Positions 43,499 through 52,278 of a stretch of 64,000 nucleotides of DNA are shown here, in pieces. How positions within the stretch are numbered: the stretch's first letter is position 1; the number at the start of each line of letters is the position of its first letter. A program made the position numbers and the translations under genes. Origin of the DNA: Rhodococcus sp040643435 (GTDB lineage: Bacteria; Actinomycetota; Actinomycetes; Mycobacteriales; Mycobacteriaceae); NCBI RefSeq assembly GCF_040643435.1, contig NZ_JBEYUH010000005.1:1-64000 (forward strand), in the 5' to 3' direction. The notes under the pieces are model-generated. The model had not been told where the DNA came from, made no database searches, and saw nothing but the letters and a program-made list of their open reading frames with translations.

Positions 43499-44698
43499 TC
43501 AGGGGATGGTGACCGTGCGCGGCAACGGCAGGGAGTGATTGGTCGCGCCGAGTTCCCGGGCCGTCTGCCGCGGTGGCACTCCGTCCAGCGCCCAGCGCTC
43601 GACGAGCAAGGTGACCTTCGCGAGCATCTCGGTGCGCAGCCGCCGGAACGAGTCCTCCGGGTCGGTGCCGACCCATCCCAGCAGAACCCACCACGCCCAC
43701 GCGACCGCTCCGGCATTGGCGACGAAATCCGGGATCACCGGGATGCCGCGGCCGGTCAGCACCGCTTCGGCGTCCGGTGTCGTCGCCGAATTCGCGGCTT
43801 CGACCACAGCTCTCGCGCCGATCCGGTCCACGTTCTCCATCGTGATCGCATAGGAGATGGCTGCGGGTACGAATATGTCTGCCGGGGCGGCGATTATCGC
43901 CTCGCGCGGTAGCTGCTCCACACCGTCCGGGAGGCGGGAACGATCGATCTCCCCGTAACCGTCCCGTAGATCGAGCAGTGCCGGAACATCCAGCCCATCA
44001 GGGCAATACAGTGTTCCTGCTGCGTCGGCGACGGCTACCACCCGCATGCCTGCTTCGTGCAGGTACCAGGCGGCACCGCCTCCCATCGTCCCGATTCCCT
44101 GAATGGCGACGGTGGCCTGCGCCGGGGCCCATCCATACGCGTTCGCGGTGGCGATGCAGGCGTGCGCGACCCCGTAACCACCGATCACGTCGCCGAGCAG
44201 GAATCCACCGGGCACCGGAGCGTTCATGGACGCCCGCACCCGGTGCAGTGTGCTCGACGGATCTGCTGCCCGGCAGATCGCGGCATGGAACGACTGGTGC
44301 AGGCCGAGTCTTTCGAACACCTCGTCGAGGAGGTGCTGGGGAACGCCCAGATCCTCCGCCGTCACCCAGTGCGCGTCCAGCCACGGACGCATCGCCTGGC
44401 AGAACCGCTGCAGCACACCGACCGCACGAGGATCCTTGCGATCGAAGTCGATACCGCCCTTCGCGCCTCCTACGGGCAGGTCGAACACTGCCGTCTTCGC
44501 CGCCATTCCCCGCGCGAGGTCCTCGACCTCCGACATCGTGCAACCCGCCCGCATGCGGGTCCCGCCGGTCGCCAGATCGGACACGAGGGTGTGGACGACG
44601 AGGAAGCCGTGCGCACCTGTCTGCGGATCCGTCCAGGTCAGCCGCATGAAGGGTTCGTCCTTGCGGGCGCTCAGGGCTTCGAGGCGTTCGGTCATCAT
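43499..44698 (-). CDS. Glu/Leu/Phe/Val dehydrogenase
   Basis: This NAD(P)-dependent amino-acid dehydrogenase (399 residues) oxidatively deaminates an amino acid. The catalytic lysine lies in LPVGGAKGGIDFD, with the substrate-binding GGTRMRAGCT segment before it. The Rossmann motif is QGIGTMGGGAAWYLHEAG, followed by VVAVADAAG. The ending is ordinary for the family. Specificity between glutamate, leucine and phenylalanine cannot be told. ATG 44698 begins the homology (MMTERLEALSARKDEPF); the longer frame upstream runs into the promoter of the divergent LysR gene, which is the likely regulator. Confidence 0.88.
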   Translation of the reverse strand: MMTERLEALSARKDEPFMRLTWTDPQTGAHGFLVVHTLVSDLATGGTRMRAGCTMSEVEDLARGMAAKTAVFDLPVGGAKGGIDFDRKDPRAVGVLQRFCQAMRPWLDAHWVTAEDLGVPQHLLDEVFERLGLHQSFHAAICRAADPSSTLHRVRASMNAPVPGGFLLGDVIGGYGVAHACIATANAYGWAPAQATVAIQGIGTMGGGAAWYLHEAGMRVVAVADAAGTLYCPDGLDVPALLDLRDGYGEIDRSRLPDGVEQLPREAIIAAPADIFVPAAISYAITMENVDRIGARAVVEAANSATTPDAEAVLTGRGIPVIPDFVANAGAVAWAWWVLLGWVGTDPEDSFRRLRTEMLAKVTLLVERWALDGVPPRQTARELGATNHSLPLPRTVTIP

Positions 44699-44884
44699 GG
44701 TCACGTGCGGTCCCCCGTTCGTCAGAGCCCCTCGTTGCTGTATCGATTCGGCCGGTGACGCCAGCCTGCATGTGTCGGCAACGAGGCGTCCAGTTACGAA
44801 ACTCGAAGGTTCGCGTTCACGGTTTCTACACAGCACGGCCCGCCAGCGGTCGCGCGGGCGGTGCGCGATGCCTACTCTGACGGC

Positions 44885-45796
44885 ATGGAGCTGTCCTTGC
44901 GCCGCTTGCGGATGCTTCGGGAGTTGTATCTCCGAGGCACCGTGACCGCCGCCGCGCAGGCCCTTCACTACACCACGTCGGCGGTATCGCAACAGCTCAC
45001 TCAGCTCGAACGTGACGTGGGTGCAAAGCTTTTCGAACGGCGTGGACGTCGAGTCCAATTGACGGAAGCCGGTGTGCTGCTCGCCGAACACGCCGAGGAG
45101 ATCCTGCACTCGGTGGAACGCGCGACCACCGCACTCGAGCGGACACGCGACGGTGTGACGGCGCGCCTGACCGTCGGTGTATGGGCCTCCGTCGCATCGA
45201 CCCTGATACCGAGCGCTCTGGCACTGCTGGCCGCCGAACACCCCGGCATCGAGGTTCGGACGAAGGAACTCGCCCCCGAAGACACCGCCGGCGCGGTGCG
45301 CGACGGCTCGCTGGATTTCTCGTTCGTAATCGAATATTCCGGTTACCCGATGCTGTGGGATCCGGAGCTGACGCAGGTGGTGATCGCCGTGGAGCGACTG
45401 CACGCAGCGGTGCCGCCCGGGACGGTACCGGCCGGCACCATCGCGCTCGCCGACCTCGCCGAGCACCCCTGGGTTCTGGCAGGCCCCAATTCACACTTCG
45501 GACGCGCGGTGAGCCTGGCCTGTCAGCGGGCGGGATTCGAGCCCCGGATCAATCACGAGGTCGGCGAGCAGGCGACGGCGCTGTCCATGGTTGCCGCCGG
45601 CCTGGGCGTCACTCTCGTCTCCGACCTCGGCCTGACGTTGAGTCCGCCCGGCGTCGAGGTGGTGGCATTGACCGAGCCGCTCATCCGGACGATTTCGATC
45701 GCCCATCGGGGCACGGCTGCGGACCGGCCGCCGCTGCAGCTGGTGATCGACGCGGTGCGCACCGCCGCAGCCGAACGGGGGTTGGCGGCGCATTAG
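44885..45796 (+). CDS. LysR-family transcriptional regulator
   Basis: The N-terminal helix-turn-helix is typical: MELSLRRLRMLRELYLRGTV, then AAQALHYTTSAVSQQLTQLE (residues ~20-40). It is followed by a linker helix and a periplasmic-binding-like effector domain (LTVGVWASVASTLIP). The length is 303 residues. It is divergent from the amino-acid dehydrogenase across a 186-bp gap, the standard layout for a LysR regulator and its target, so the inducer may be an amino acid or keto acid. ATG 44885 is the conserved start. It ends 9 bp from the convergent aconitase stop. Confidence 0.9.
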   Translation: MELSLRRLRMLRELYLRGTVTAAAQALHYTTSAVSQQLTQLERDVGAKLFERRGRRVQLTEAGVLLAEHAEEILHSVERATTALERTRDGVTARLTVGVWASVASTLIPSALALLAAEHPGIEVRTKELAPEDTAGAVRDGSLDFSFVIEYSGYPMLWDPELTQVVIAVERLHAAVPPGTVPAGTIALADLAEHPWVLAGPNSHFGRAVSLACQRAGFEPRINHEVGEQATALSMVAAGLGVTLVSDLGLTLSPPGVEVVALTEPLIRTISIAHRGTAADRPPLQLVIDAVRTAAAERGLAAH

Positions 45797-45805
45797 TGGC
45801 CGACC

Positions 45806-48601
45806 CTATTTCGCGAGCTGCCTCAGCACGTATTTCAGAATGCCCCCGTGCCGGAAGTATTCGGCTTCGGCCGGAGTGTCGATGCGCACCGTCGCGTCGA
45901 ACTCCTTGTCGCCCGCCCGTACTCGCACGGTCTCGGGGATGTCGTCGCTCTCCGCCAGGCCCGTGATGGTGAACTCCTCTTCCCCCGTCAGTCCGAGGCT
46001 CTGCGCCGATTCACCCTCCGGGAACTGCAGCGGCAGCACACCCATGCCGATCAGATTGGAGCGGTGGATGCGCTCGTACGACTGTGCGATCACCGCCCGT
46101 ACCCCCAGCAGCAGTGTGCCTTTGGCGGCCCAGTCGCGCGACGAGCCCGATCCGTATTCCGCGCCGGCGAGGACGACGAGCGGGGTGCCGTCCTCCGCGT
46201 ACTTCTGCGCGGCGTCGTAGATGCTCATCTGCTCGCCGGTCGGAAGATAGCGGGTGACACCGCCTTCGACGTCCGGCACGAGCTGATTGCGCAGCCTGAT
46301 GTTCGCGAAGGTGCCGCGGATCATCACCTCGTGGTTGCCGCGCCGCGATCCGTACGAATTGAAGTCGGACTGGGCGACGCCGTGCTCCTGCAGATAGCGG
46401 CCGGCGGGGCTGTCACGGCGGATGGACCCGGCCGGCGAGATGTGGTCGGTGGTCACCGAGTCGCCGAGCAGTGCCAGCACGCGGGCACCTTCGATGTCCT
46501 TCGGCGGTGCTGGTTCCGGAGACATGCTTTCGAAGTAGGGGGGCCGCCGCACGTACGTCGACTCGTCCTTCCACTCGAAGACCTCGCTGTCGGGCACGTC
46601 GAGGTTCCGCCACGTCTCGTCGCCGGTGTAGACGTCCTGATAGCCCGCCTCGAACATCTCCGCCCGAACGGCGTCGTCGATGACCTCCTGGATCTCCTGG
46701 GTGGTCGGCCAGATGTCGCGCAGATAGACCTCGTTGCCTTCGGTGTCGGTACCGAGCGGATCCTCGAAGAGGTCGACGAGCATCGACCCGGCCAGCGCAT
46801 ACGCGATGACCAGCGGCGGCGACGCCAGGAAGTTCATCTTCGTCTGCGGGTGGATGCGGCCTTCGAAGTTGCGGTTGCCCGACAGCACAGCCGAGACGTT
46901 GATGTCGTGCTCGTCGATCGCAGCGGCGATCTCGTCGGGAAGCGGGCCGGAGTTGCCGATGCAGGTCGTACAGCCGTACCCGACGAGATTGAATCCGAGC
47001 TTGTCGAGATAGGGCATCAGGCCCGAACGCTCGTAGTAGTCGGTGACGATCCGGGAGCCGGGTGCCAGGGTGGTCTTCACCCACGGCTTGCTGCGCAGCC
47101 CCTTCTCGACGGCCTTCTTGGCGAGCAGCGCCGCACCGATCATCACCGACGGGTTCGACGTATTCGTGCACGATGTGATCGCCGCGATCACCACGTGACC
47201 GTTGTCGAGTGCGAACTCGTCACCATCGCCGATGCGCACCAGGGCCTTCTTCGACGGCGGTGCCGAGGTGTCGGCCTCGTCGGGCACCGGGTCGCGCGGC
47301 TCGTCGCGGGAGTCCTCGCTGCGCACCGACACCGGGTCGCTGGCGGGAAACGATTCGAGCACGCCCTCGTCGACGCCCGAGTCCTGGACGCGCGAGACGA
47401 CGTCGGGCACCTCCTCACCGTTGAGCAGCGAGGTGACAGCCGTGGGTGCGAGGGCAACGGGAATGCGGTCCTGCGGTCGCTTCGGGCCGGCAATGGACGG
47501 GCGGACGGTCGACAGATCCAGCTCGACGACCTCGCTGTACTCGGGTTCGCGATCCGGGTCGTGCCACATGCCCTGCTCTTTGGCATACGCCTCGACCAGA
47601 CGGATCCGGTGGTCGTCGCGGCCCGTCAGGCGCAGGTAGTCGAGGGTGACGTCGTCGATCGGGAAGATCGAGATCGTCGAGCCGTATTCGGGGCTCATGT
47701 TGCCGATGGTCGCGCGGTTGGCGAGCGGAACGTTCGCGATGCCGGGACCGAAGAACTCGACGAACTTTCCCACTACGCCGGTCTTGCGGAGCTTCTCGGC
47801 GACGGTGAGCACGAGGTCGGTCGCCGTCGTCCCTTCCTTCAGCTCTCCCGTGAGCTTGAATCCGACGACCTGGGGAATCAGCATCGAGGCGGGCTGGCCG
47901 AGCATCGCCGCCTCGGCCTCGATACCGCCGACGCCCCAGCCCACCACGCCGAGGCCGTTGACCATGGGGGTGTGCGAGTCGGTTCCGACGAGCGAGTCGG
48001 GATAGGCGACGAACTCTCCGTCCCCGTTTTCGCGGGTGAACACGACGCGGGCCAGGTACTCGAGGTTGACCTGGTGGCAGATGCCGGTGCCGGGAGGAAC
48101 CACCTTGAAGTCGTCGAATGCGCCCTGCGCCCACCGCAGCAGCTCGTAGCGTTCACGGTTGCGCTGGAACTCGAGGTCGGTGTTGATCCGGAAGGCGTCC
48201 TTGCTGCCGAAGACGTCGGCGATCACCGAGTGGTCGATGACGAGTTCGGTGGGGATCAGCGGGTTGATGCGCTTCGGGTCGCCGCTCTGCTCGGTCATGG
48301 CATCGCGCATTGCGACCAGGTCGACGACGCACGGCACACCGGTGAAATCCTGCATGAGGACGCGCGCCGGGGAGAACTGGATCTCCGGGTTGTGGGTGGA
48401 CTTCGGATCCCATCCCGCGACCGCTTCGATCTGTTCTCGGGTGACGAGCCGCCCGTCCTCGGTACGCAGCAGGTTCTCGAGCAGAACTTTGAGGCTGTAA
48501 GGCAGTCGCTCCGAGCCCGGGACCTTGTCGATGCGGTAGATCCGGTAGTCGGTGTCGTCGACCTTCAGGGTGTCGCGTGCGCCGAAACTGTCGTCGCTCA
48601 T
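45806..48601 (-). CDS. acnA: Aconitate hydratase A
   Basis: This 931-residue aconitase isomerises citrate and isocitrate in the TCA cycle and binds a [4Fe-4S] cluster. The ligand cysteines are in ITSCTNTSNPS and GYGCTTCIGNSGPL. Other family motifs are GTDSHTPMVNGLGVVGWG and AEYGSGSSRDWAAKG. An acidic insertion near the middle (SDPVSVRSEDSRDEPRDP region) is common in actinobacterial AcnA. ATG 48601 has GGGAGG 7 nt upstream. No acnR-like gene lies downstream as in corynebacteria; the TetR gene upstream is of a different type. This is core metabolism, and codon use is normal. Confidence 0.97.
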   Translation of the reverse strand: MSDDSFGARDTLKVDDTDYRIYRIDKVPGSERLPYSLKVLLENLLRTEDGRLVTREQIEAVAGWDPKSTHNPEIQFSPARVLMQDFTGVPCVVDLVAMRDAMTEQSGDPKRINPLIPTELVIDHSVIADVFGSKDAFRINTDLEFQRNRERYELLRWAQGAFDDFKVVPPGTGICHQVNLEYLARVVFTRENGDGEFVAYPDSLVGTDSHTPMVNGLGVVGWGVGGIEAEAAMLGQPASMLIPQVVGFKLTGELKEGTTATDLVLTVAEKLRKTGVVGKFVEFFGPGIANVPLANRATIGNMSPEYGSTISIFPIDDVTLDYLRLTGRDDHRIRLVEAYAKEQGMWHDPDREPEYSEVVELDLSTVRPSIAGPKRPQDRIPVALAPTAVTSLLNGEEVPDVVSRVQDSGVDEGVLESFPASDPVSVRSEDSRDEPRDPVPDEADTSAPPSKKALVRIGDGDEFALDNGHVVIAAITSCTNTSNPSVMIGAALLAKKAVEKGLRSKPWVKTTLAPGSRIVTDYYERSGLMPYLDKLGFNLVGYGCTTCIGNSGPLPDEIAAAIDEHDINVSAVLSGNRNFEGRIHPQTKMNFLASPPLVIAYALAGSMLVDLFEDPLGTDTEGNEVYLRDIWPTTQEIQEVIDDAVRAEMFEAGYQDVYTGDETWRNLDVPDSEVFEWKDESTYVRRPPYFESMSPEPAPPKDIEGARVLALLGDSVTTDHISPAGSIRRDSPAGRYLQEHGVAQSDFNSYGSRRGNHEVMIRGTFANIRLRNQLVPDVEGGVTRYLPTGEQMSIYDAAQKYAEDGTPLVVLAGAEYGSGSSRDWAAKGTLLLGVRAVIAQSYERIHRSNLIGMGVLPLQFPEGESAQSLGLTGEEEFTITGLAESDDIPETVRVRAGDKEFDATVRIDTPAEAEYFRHGGILKYVLRQLAK

Positions 48602-48709
48602 GAACGTGCCTCCCGACTGCGATGCTTCCGGTGTTACCCGGGTGGGTAGCCCGTTGCGTTGCGCGGCAATCACTGTTGTCACGACGCTACGTCGGGAACC
48701 TTGCCGTCG

Positions 48710-49279
48710 TCAGCCGATCGCGCGGTCGACTTCTGCGGTGACCAGCGCGACGCCCTCGTCCGGATCCGTGAGTCCGACGAGCAGGGACTGCGTCACGCCG
48801 TTGCTCACCGCGACGAGCCGCAGGGCCTGCGCCGGTGCACTCTCGGGCGGCACGCCGGCCTCCTCGAGAAGTCGCCGAGTTTCGCCGACAGTCCCCCGGG
48901 TCGACTCCTCCAGGAACGATCGGATCCAGGGGTCGCTCGCAGCCTTGGCGAGGTAGGCGTACCACACCGACACACCCATGCGTCCTGCCTCGTTCGTGGG
49001 CAGGGGTTGCGTGAGGAGTGCGACGAGTTCGGCCTGAGGGTCGGACGACGTTTCGTTGCGGCGGTAGTGCTTTTCGGCCTCGGCCACCATGTGTTCGGCG
49101 CCCGAGCGGATCAGTTCTTCTTTGGACTCGAAGTAGTGCTGGATCCTGCCGACCGATATCCCGCCTGCCGTTGCGACCGCTTGGAAGGTGACGCCGTCGA
49201 TCCCTCGTTCGTGGATGACCGACCACAGCGCCCAGACGATCTCCCGGCGGCGTTGCGCATGATCGATGACTTTCGGCAT
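48710..49279 (-). CDS. TetR-family transcriptional regulator
   Basis: The 189-residue protein has the TetR helix-turn-helix FQAVATAGGISVGRIQHYFE (residues ~32-51) and a helical ligand domain. ATG 49279 (MPKVIDHAQRRREIV) begins the homology. It faces the hydrolase gene across only 16 bp that contain an imperfect palindrome, which argues for autoregulation and control of that hydrolase rather than of aconitase. The sequence is closer to BetI-type TetR proteins than to AcnR. The ligand is unknown. Confidence 0.88.
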   Translation of the reverse strand: MPKVIDHAQRRREIVWALWSVIHERGIDGVTFQAVATAGGISVGRIQHYFESKEELIRSGAEHMVAEAEKHYRRNETSSDPQAELVALLTQPLPTNEAGRMGVSVWYAYLAKAASDPWIRSFLEESTRGTVGETRRLLEEAGVPPESAPAQALRLVAVSNGVTQSLLVGLTDPDEGVALVTAEVDRAIG

Positions 49280-49291
49280 GTCCCGACGATA

Positions 49292-49307
49292 CAATATGAA
49301 CGTATTG
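49292..49307. promoter_or_regulatory. Putative TetR operator in divergent gap
   Basis: CAATATGAACGTATTG is an imperfect palindrome with CAATA and TATTG outer arms. It sits between the starts of the TetR gene and the hydrolase and overlaps the proposed hydrolase ATG. Binding here would block both promoters. Confidence 0.5.
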
Positions 49308-50345
49308 CAAACCGCGACGGTCAGGGCCCCCCTCATAACCCCTCGAGCTTCCCCACCCGGACGAATACGCAGAACCGTTCGACGCACCGGCCTGACGCTG
49401 GTCGCGACGTTCGCCGCCGTCGGCATCCTGGCTGTCTACGAGTTCTTCTTCGGTACACCGGGCGTCGGTCACTTCCGAAGCGCCGGCGGGCGGGACAGCT
49501 ACCTTGCCGCCTACGACCGGGCGATGTCCACCCTTCCGCCACCGACCGACATCCACGACGTCATCACCCGATTCGGTACGGTCCGCGCCTACGAGTGGAC
49601 CTCTCCTCACACCGCCGACACCCTTCCCGTGGTTCTTGTTCCGGGCCGGTCGTCGGGTGTGCCGATGTGGAGTGAGAACCTACCCGGCTTCCTCCCCCAC
49701 CGCCACGTCATCGCGTTCGACGCGCTCGGCGACGTCGGACTGTCCGTCCAGGGGACACCGCTGACCTCCGTCGGCGACCAGGCCGTGTGGATAGATGAGG
49801 CGCTCCGGCAACTCGGAGCAGGGAAAGCTCACATCGTCGGGCATTCCTTCGGCGGCGCCAGCGCGGTGGCGTACGCGAAACGTTTCCCCGACAACGTCCG
49901 CTCGCTGACTCTCCTCGAACCGGTGCTCACCTTCGCCTATCCCCCTGCTCGAATGCTGTTCTGGGCATCGATGTCGTCGCTGCCGGGCCTGCCCGACGGC
50001 TGGAGGAACACAGCACTCGGAAAGATCGGGGGTGTCGACGACTACGACCCCGACGACCCCATCGCAAGGATGATCTCGGAAGGAACGCGACACTACGCTG
50101 CCGCGCTGCCCACCCCATCCCCGTTGGACGACGACGAGCTGTCCACGCTGAGGATGCCCACCTATGTTGCTATCGCGGAACGTGATTCGATCGCAGGCGG
50201 CGAGAAGGCCGTTGCACGGGCGCGACGCCTTGCAGACATGGATGTCGCGGTATTCCCGGATACCACCCACTCGCTTCCCATGCAGGCAAAGGATCGACTG
50301 AGCGTCGAGCTGCCCGCCTTCTGGCGCCAGGCCGAGCAGGGGTGA
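49296..50345 (+). CDS. Alpha/beta hydrolase, membrane-anchored
   Basis: The 349-residue protein has one N-terminal transmembrane segment (about 30-50, GLTLVATFAAVGILAVYEFFF) and an alpha/beta hydrolase fold. The oxyanion region is VVLVPGRSSG, the nucleophile elbow is IVGHSFGGASAVAY, and the late histidine is in DTTHSLPMQ. The likely substrate is a small ester or epoxide, but no subfamily is clear. It is divergent from, and probably repressed by, the TetR gene. The start is uncertain: ATG 49296 overlaps the putative operator, and a TTG at 49305 is an alternative. Confidence 0.8.
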   Translation: MNVLQTATVRAPLITPRASPPGRIRRTVRRTGLTLVATFAAVGILAVYEFFFGTPGVGHFRSAGGRDSYLAAYDRAMSTLPPPTDIHDVITRFGTVRAYEWTSPHTADTLPVVLVPGRSSGVPMWSENLPGFLPHRHVIAFDALGDVGLSVQGTPLTSVGDQAVWIDEALRQLGAGKAHIVGHSFGGASAVAYAKRFPDNVRSLTLLEPVLTFAYPPARMLFWASMSSLPGLPDGWRNTALGKIGGVDDYDPDDPIARMISEGTRHYAAALPTPSPLDDDELSTLRMPTYVAIAERDSIAGGEKAVARARRLADMDVAVFPDTTHSLPMQAKDRLSVELPAFWRQAEQG

Positions 50346-50485
50346 CGTCCTGGGAGACGCTTCCATCCGCGCGCCGAATCACCATCCGCTTCGGCTGTGA
50401 CAGGTGTGCACAGCAATCTCGCAAGCCAGACGGTCCCGTCCGGCGGTTGTGTTAGCGTCTGCCCGACTATCGATCGGGGGGTCGC

Positions 50486-51076
50486 ATGGGTAAGCGGGGA
50501 ATCGTGGCGCTCGCAGCCGTCGCGGTCATGGTGACGGGGTGCAGCCCGGGTTCGGCGGGCGAAGTCGATGCGGAGAACGAGGCGGCGACGACCATGACCC
50601 GCACGCCGCGCATCACCGACGATTCCGGCAGGCCACCGGTCACCTTCGACCCCTGCTACGACATTCCCGACGACATCATGACCGCCGCCGGGTACGACGC
50701 GGCGAAGAAGGAAGTCGCGGATATGCCGATGGGGTCGTACACCTTCCTCGGCTGCGCATATGAGGGCACGATCAGCACCCCCGGCGTCCTGGCGCGGTAT
50801 GACCTACTGGTCATGGCCGGGAATGTCTCGCTCGACGAGGAGCTGGAAAAGAACCGAGATATCGCCGCTACCGCCTCCATCAACGGCCGACCGGCCCTCC
50901 TTGAAGTCGGTCCGAAAAACGTAGAAACATGCAGGTACGTGCTCGAAACTGACTTCGGAATAGTGATTTTGAGCAGGCTCTATCAGAAGGACCATCCAGG
51001 ACCGGTGCCACAGTCCGAATGGTGCAACGGATTCGAGCAAACCGTATCCGCAATCGAAACCTTCATACAGGACTGA
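50486..51076 (+). CDS. DUF3558 lipoprotein, copy 1
   Basis: A 196-residue protein with a lipoprotein signal: a basic start, a hydrophobic stretch (GIVALAAVAVMV), and a lipobox VTGC with the modified cysteine at position 19. The mature part has the DUF3558 pattern FDPCYDIPDDIMTAAGYD, a second cysteine in FLGCAY, and further cysteines in ETCRYVL and EWCNGF, which can form two disulfides. It should be anchored on the outer face of the membrane. DUF3558 proteins are common in mycolic-acid bacteria; their function is unknown. It is followed 18 nt later by a small helical protein. Confidence 0.9.
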   Translation: MGKRGIVALAAVAVMVTGCSPGSAGEVDAENEAATTMTRTPRITDDSGRPPVTFDPCYDIPDDIMTAAGYDAAKKEVADMPMGSYTFLGCAYEGTISTPGVLARYDLLVMAGNVSLDEELEKNRDIAATASINGRPALLEVGPKNVETCRYVLETDFGIVILSRLYQKDHPGPVPQSEWCNGFEQTVSAIETFIQD

Positions 51077-51094
51077 GCAAGACTGGGAGGATGC

Positions 51095-51430
51095 ATGCCC
51101 GACTTCGTAAGGCTCGAACCGGATGTGGTCGACGAGATAGTCAGGATATGCAATGTCATGCTGGCCGAGCTGCGAAGCACAAGGCGAACCGCCGACGGTC
51201 TGAGCGCTACTCACGGATTCGGGGACTTCGACTCCGCCCAGCAACTCGCTGCCGGTTACCGCCGCAAAGCCGCTGGGACTCCGGAGTCAGCCAAGGAACG
51301 CGTGGAGCAATTCATAGAAGCCCTCACCCAGCTCCGCGACGCCTTCGCGACCGGAGGCCAAGCCTTCCTCGACACCGAGTTCGACTGGGCACGTCAACTC
51401 GACGTAATCGATCCCGACAACCCGTCGTGA
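51095..51430 (+). CDS. Small helical protein, partner of DUF3558 copy 1
   Basis: The 111-residue protein appears all-helical, with VRLEPDVVDEIVRICNVMLA and a second long helix ESAKERVEQFIEALTQLRDAF. It has an FGDFDSAQQLAAGY turn between them. The size and helical-hairpin look recall ESX/WXG100 proteins, but there is no WxG motif. No signal peptide is visible. GGGAGG lies 4 nt before the ATG. It is encoded directly after the lipoprotein and duplicated with it, so the two probably work together. No family name can be given. Confidence 0.75.
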   Translation: MPDFVRLEPDVVDEIVRICNVMLAELRSTRRTADGLSATHGFGDFDSAQQLAAGYRRKAAGTPESAKERVEQFIEALTQLRDAFATGGQAFLDTEFDWARQLDVIDPDNPS

Positions 51431-51667
51431 CGCACCGAACTTCTACCCACACGCGAAACCGCCATCCAGTCACGCTCCGGCACGCGCGTGTAGCAACTTC
51501 GTATGCGGATGAGAGAGACCGATACGGGGCACGAAGATCGGCTGGGAACACCCTCGCCGGCACCAGGGATCAGCGGAAAGCGCACCGCCGATTGCCCTTA
51601 CGACCAGCGGCGCTCCCCGAGAGTGACCCTGTGCTAGCGTCGGCGCAACGATCGATCGGGGGGTCGC

Positions 51668-52258
51668 ATGGGTGGGTGGAGAATCGTGGCGCTCGCAGCC
51701 GTCGCCGCGGCGGTGACAGCATGCAGTCCGACTTCCGCGGAGGAAACCGAAGCCACTGGCGAGGCGACCACAACAACGACCCGCACGCCCCGCATCACAG
51801 ATGACTCCGGCAGGCCACCCGTCACCTTCGACCCCTGCTACGACATCCCCGACGACATCATGACCGCCGCCGGGTACGACGCGGGGAAGAAGGAAGTCGC
51901 GGATATGCCGATGGGGTCGTACACCTTCCTCGGCTGTGCCTACGACAAGCGGGACTATGTCCCGGGTGTGCGTCGCGGTTACGGACTCAACATCCTGTCC
52001 GGGAACGTCACCCTTGACGAAGAACTCGCAAAGAACGGGCACGTCGCGTCCCCGATCACTGTCCGCGACAGAGCGGGGTTACGGGAGGTCGGCCCGAGCG
52101 GCAATAACGAATGCACCTATGTACTGCAGACGGAGTTCGGAATAGTGCTGTTCAACCGCCTGTACTACACGGATTCGGTCGAGCCAGCGCCTCAAGACGA
52201 ATGGTGCTCAGGCATGGATGAGTTGGTCGCGTCAATCGAGCAATATCTCCCCCGGTGA
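51668..52258 (+). CDS. DUF3558 lipoprotein, copy 2
   Basis: This 196-residue protein is the same length as copy 1. The lipobox here is VTAC, with the cysteine at position 19. The segment PVTFDPCYDIPDDIMTAAGY is unchanged between the copies, while the C-terminal third differs considerably (CSGMDELVASIEQYL here against CNGFEQTVSAIETFI there). All four core cysteines are kept. A conserved N-terminus with a diverged C-terminus suggests either recent gene conversion of the 5' half or selection for variable binding surfaces. The partner gene follows after 20 nt. Confidence 0.9.
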   Translation: MGGWRIVALAAVAAAVTACSPTSAEETEATGEATTTTTRTPRITDDSGRPPVTFDPCYDIPDDIMTAAGYDAGKKEVADMPMGSYTFLGCAYDKRDYVPGVRRGYGLNILSGNVTLDEELAKNGHVASPITVRDRAGLREVGPSGNNECTYVLQTEFGIVLFNRLYYTDSVEPAPQDEWCSGMDELVASIEQYLPR

Positions 52259-52278
52259 GATGGAAGGAGCAAGACCAT

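Larger units (their letters stand above)
50448..51430 (+). repeat. Tandem duplication unit 1 (DUF3558 plus helical partner)
   Basis: This unit and the one starting at 51630 share promoter-like bases (TGTGTTAGCGTC here, TGTGCTAGCGTC there), an identical ATCGATCGGGGGGTCGCATGG start region, and two homologous genes in the same order. Matching positions are offset by 1182 nt. Confidence 0.85.

Noticed and set aside
45848..48649. 933-codon open frame on the plus strand opposite aconitase
   Set aside because: It mirrors the aconitase codon phase, is rich in Arg, Val and Asp and shows no domain motifs; antisense shadow of a GC-rich gene.
48710..49279. TetR gene considered as the aconitase repressor AcnR
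   Set aside because: Its N-terminus is of a different TetR type, it lies upstream rather than downstream of acnA, and the operator-like palindrome faces the hydrolase.
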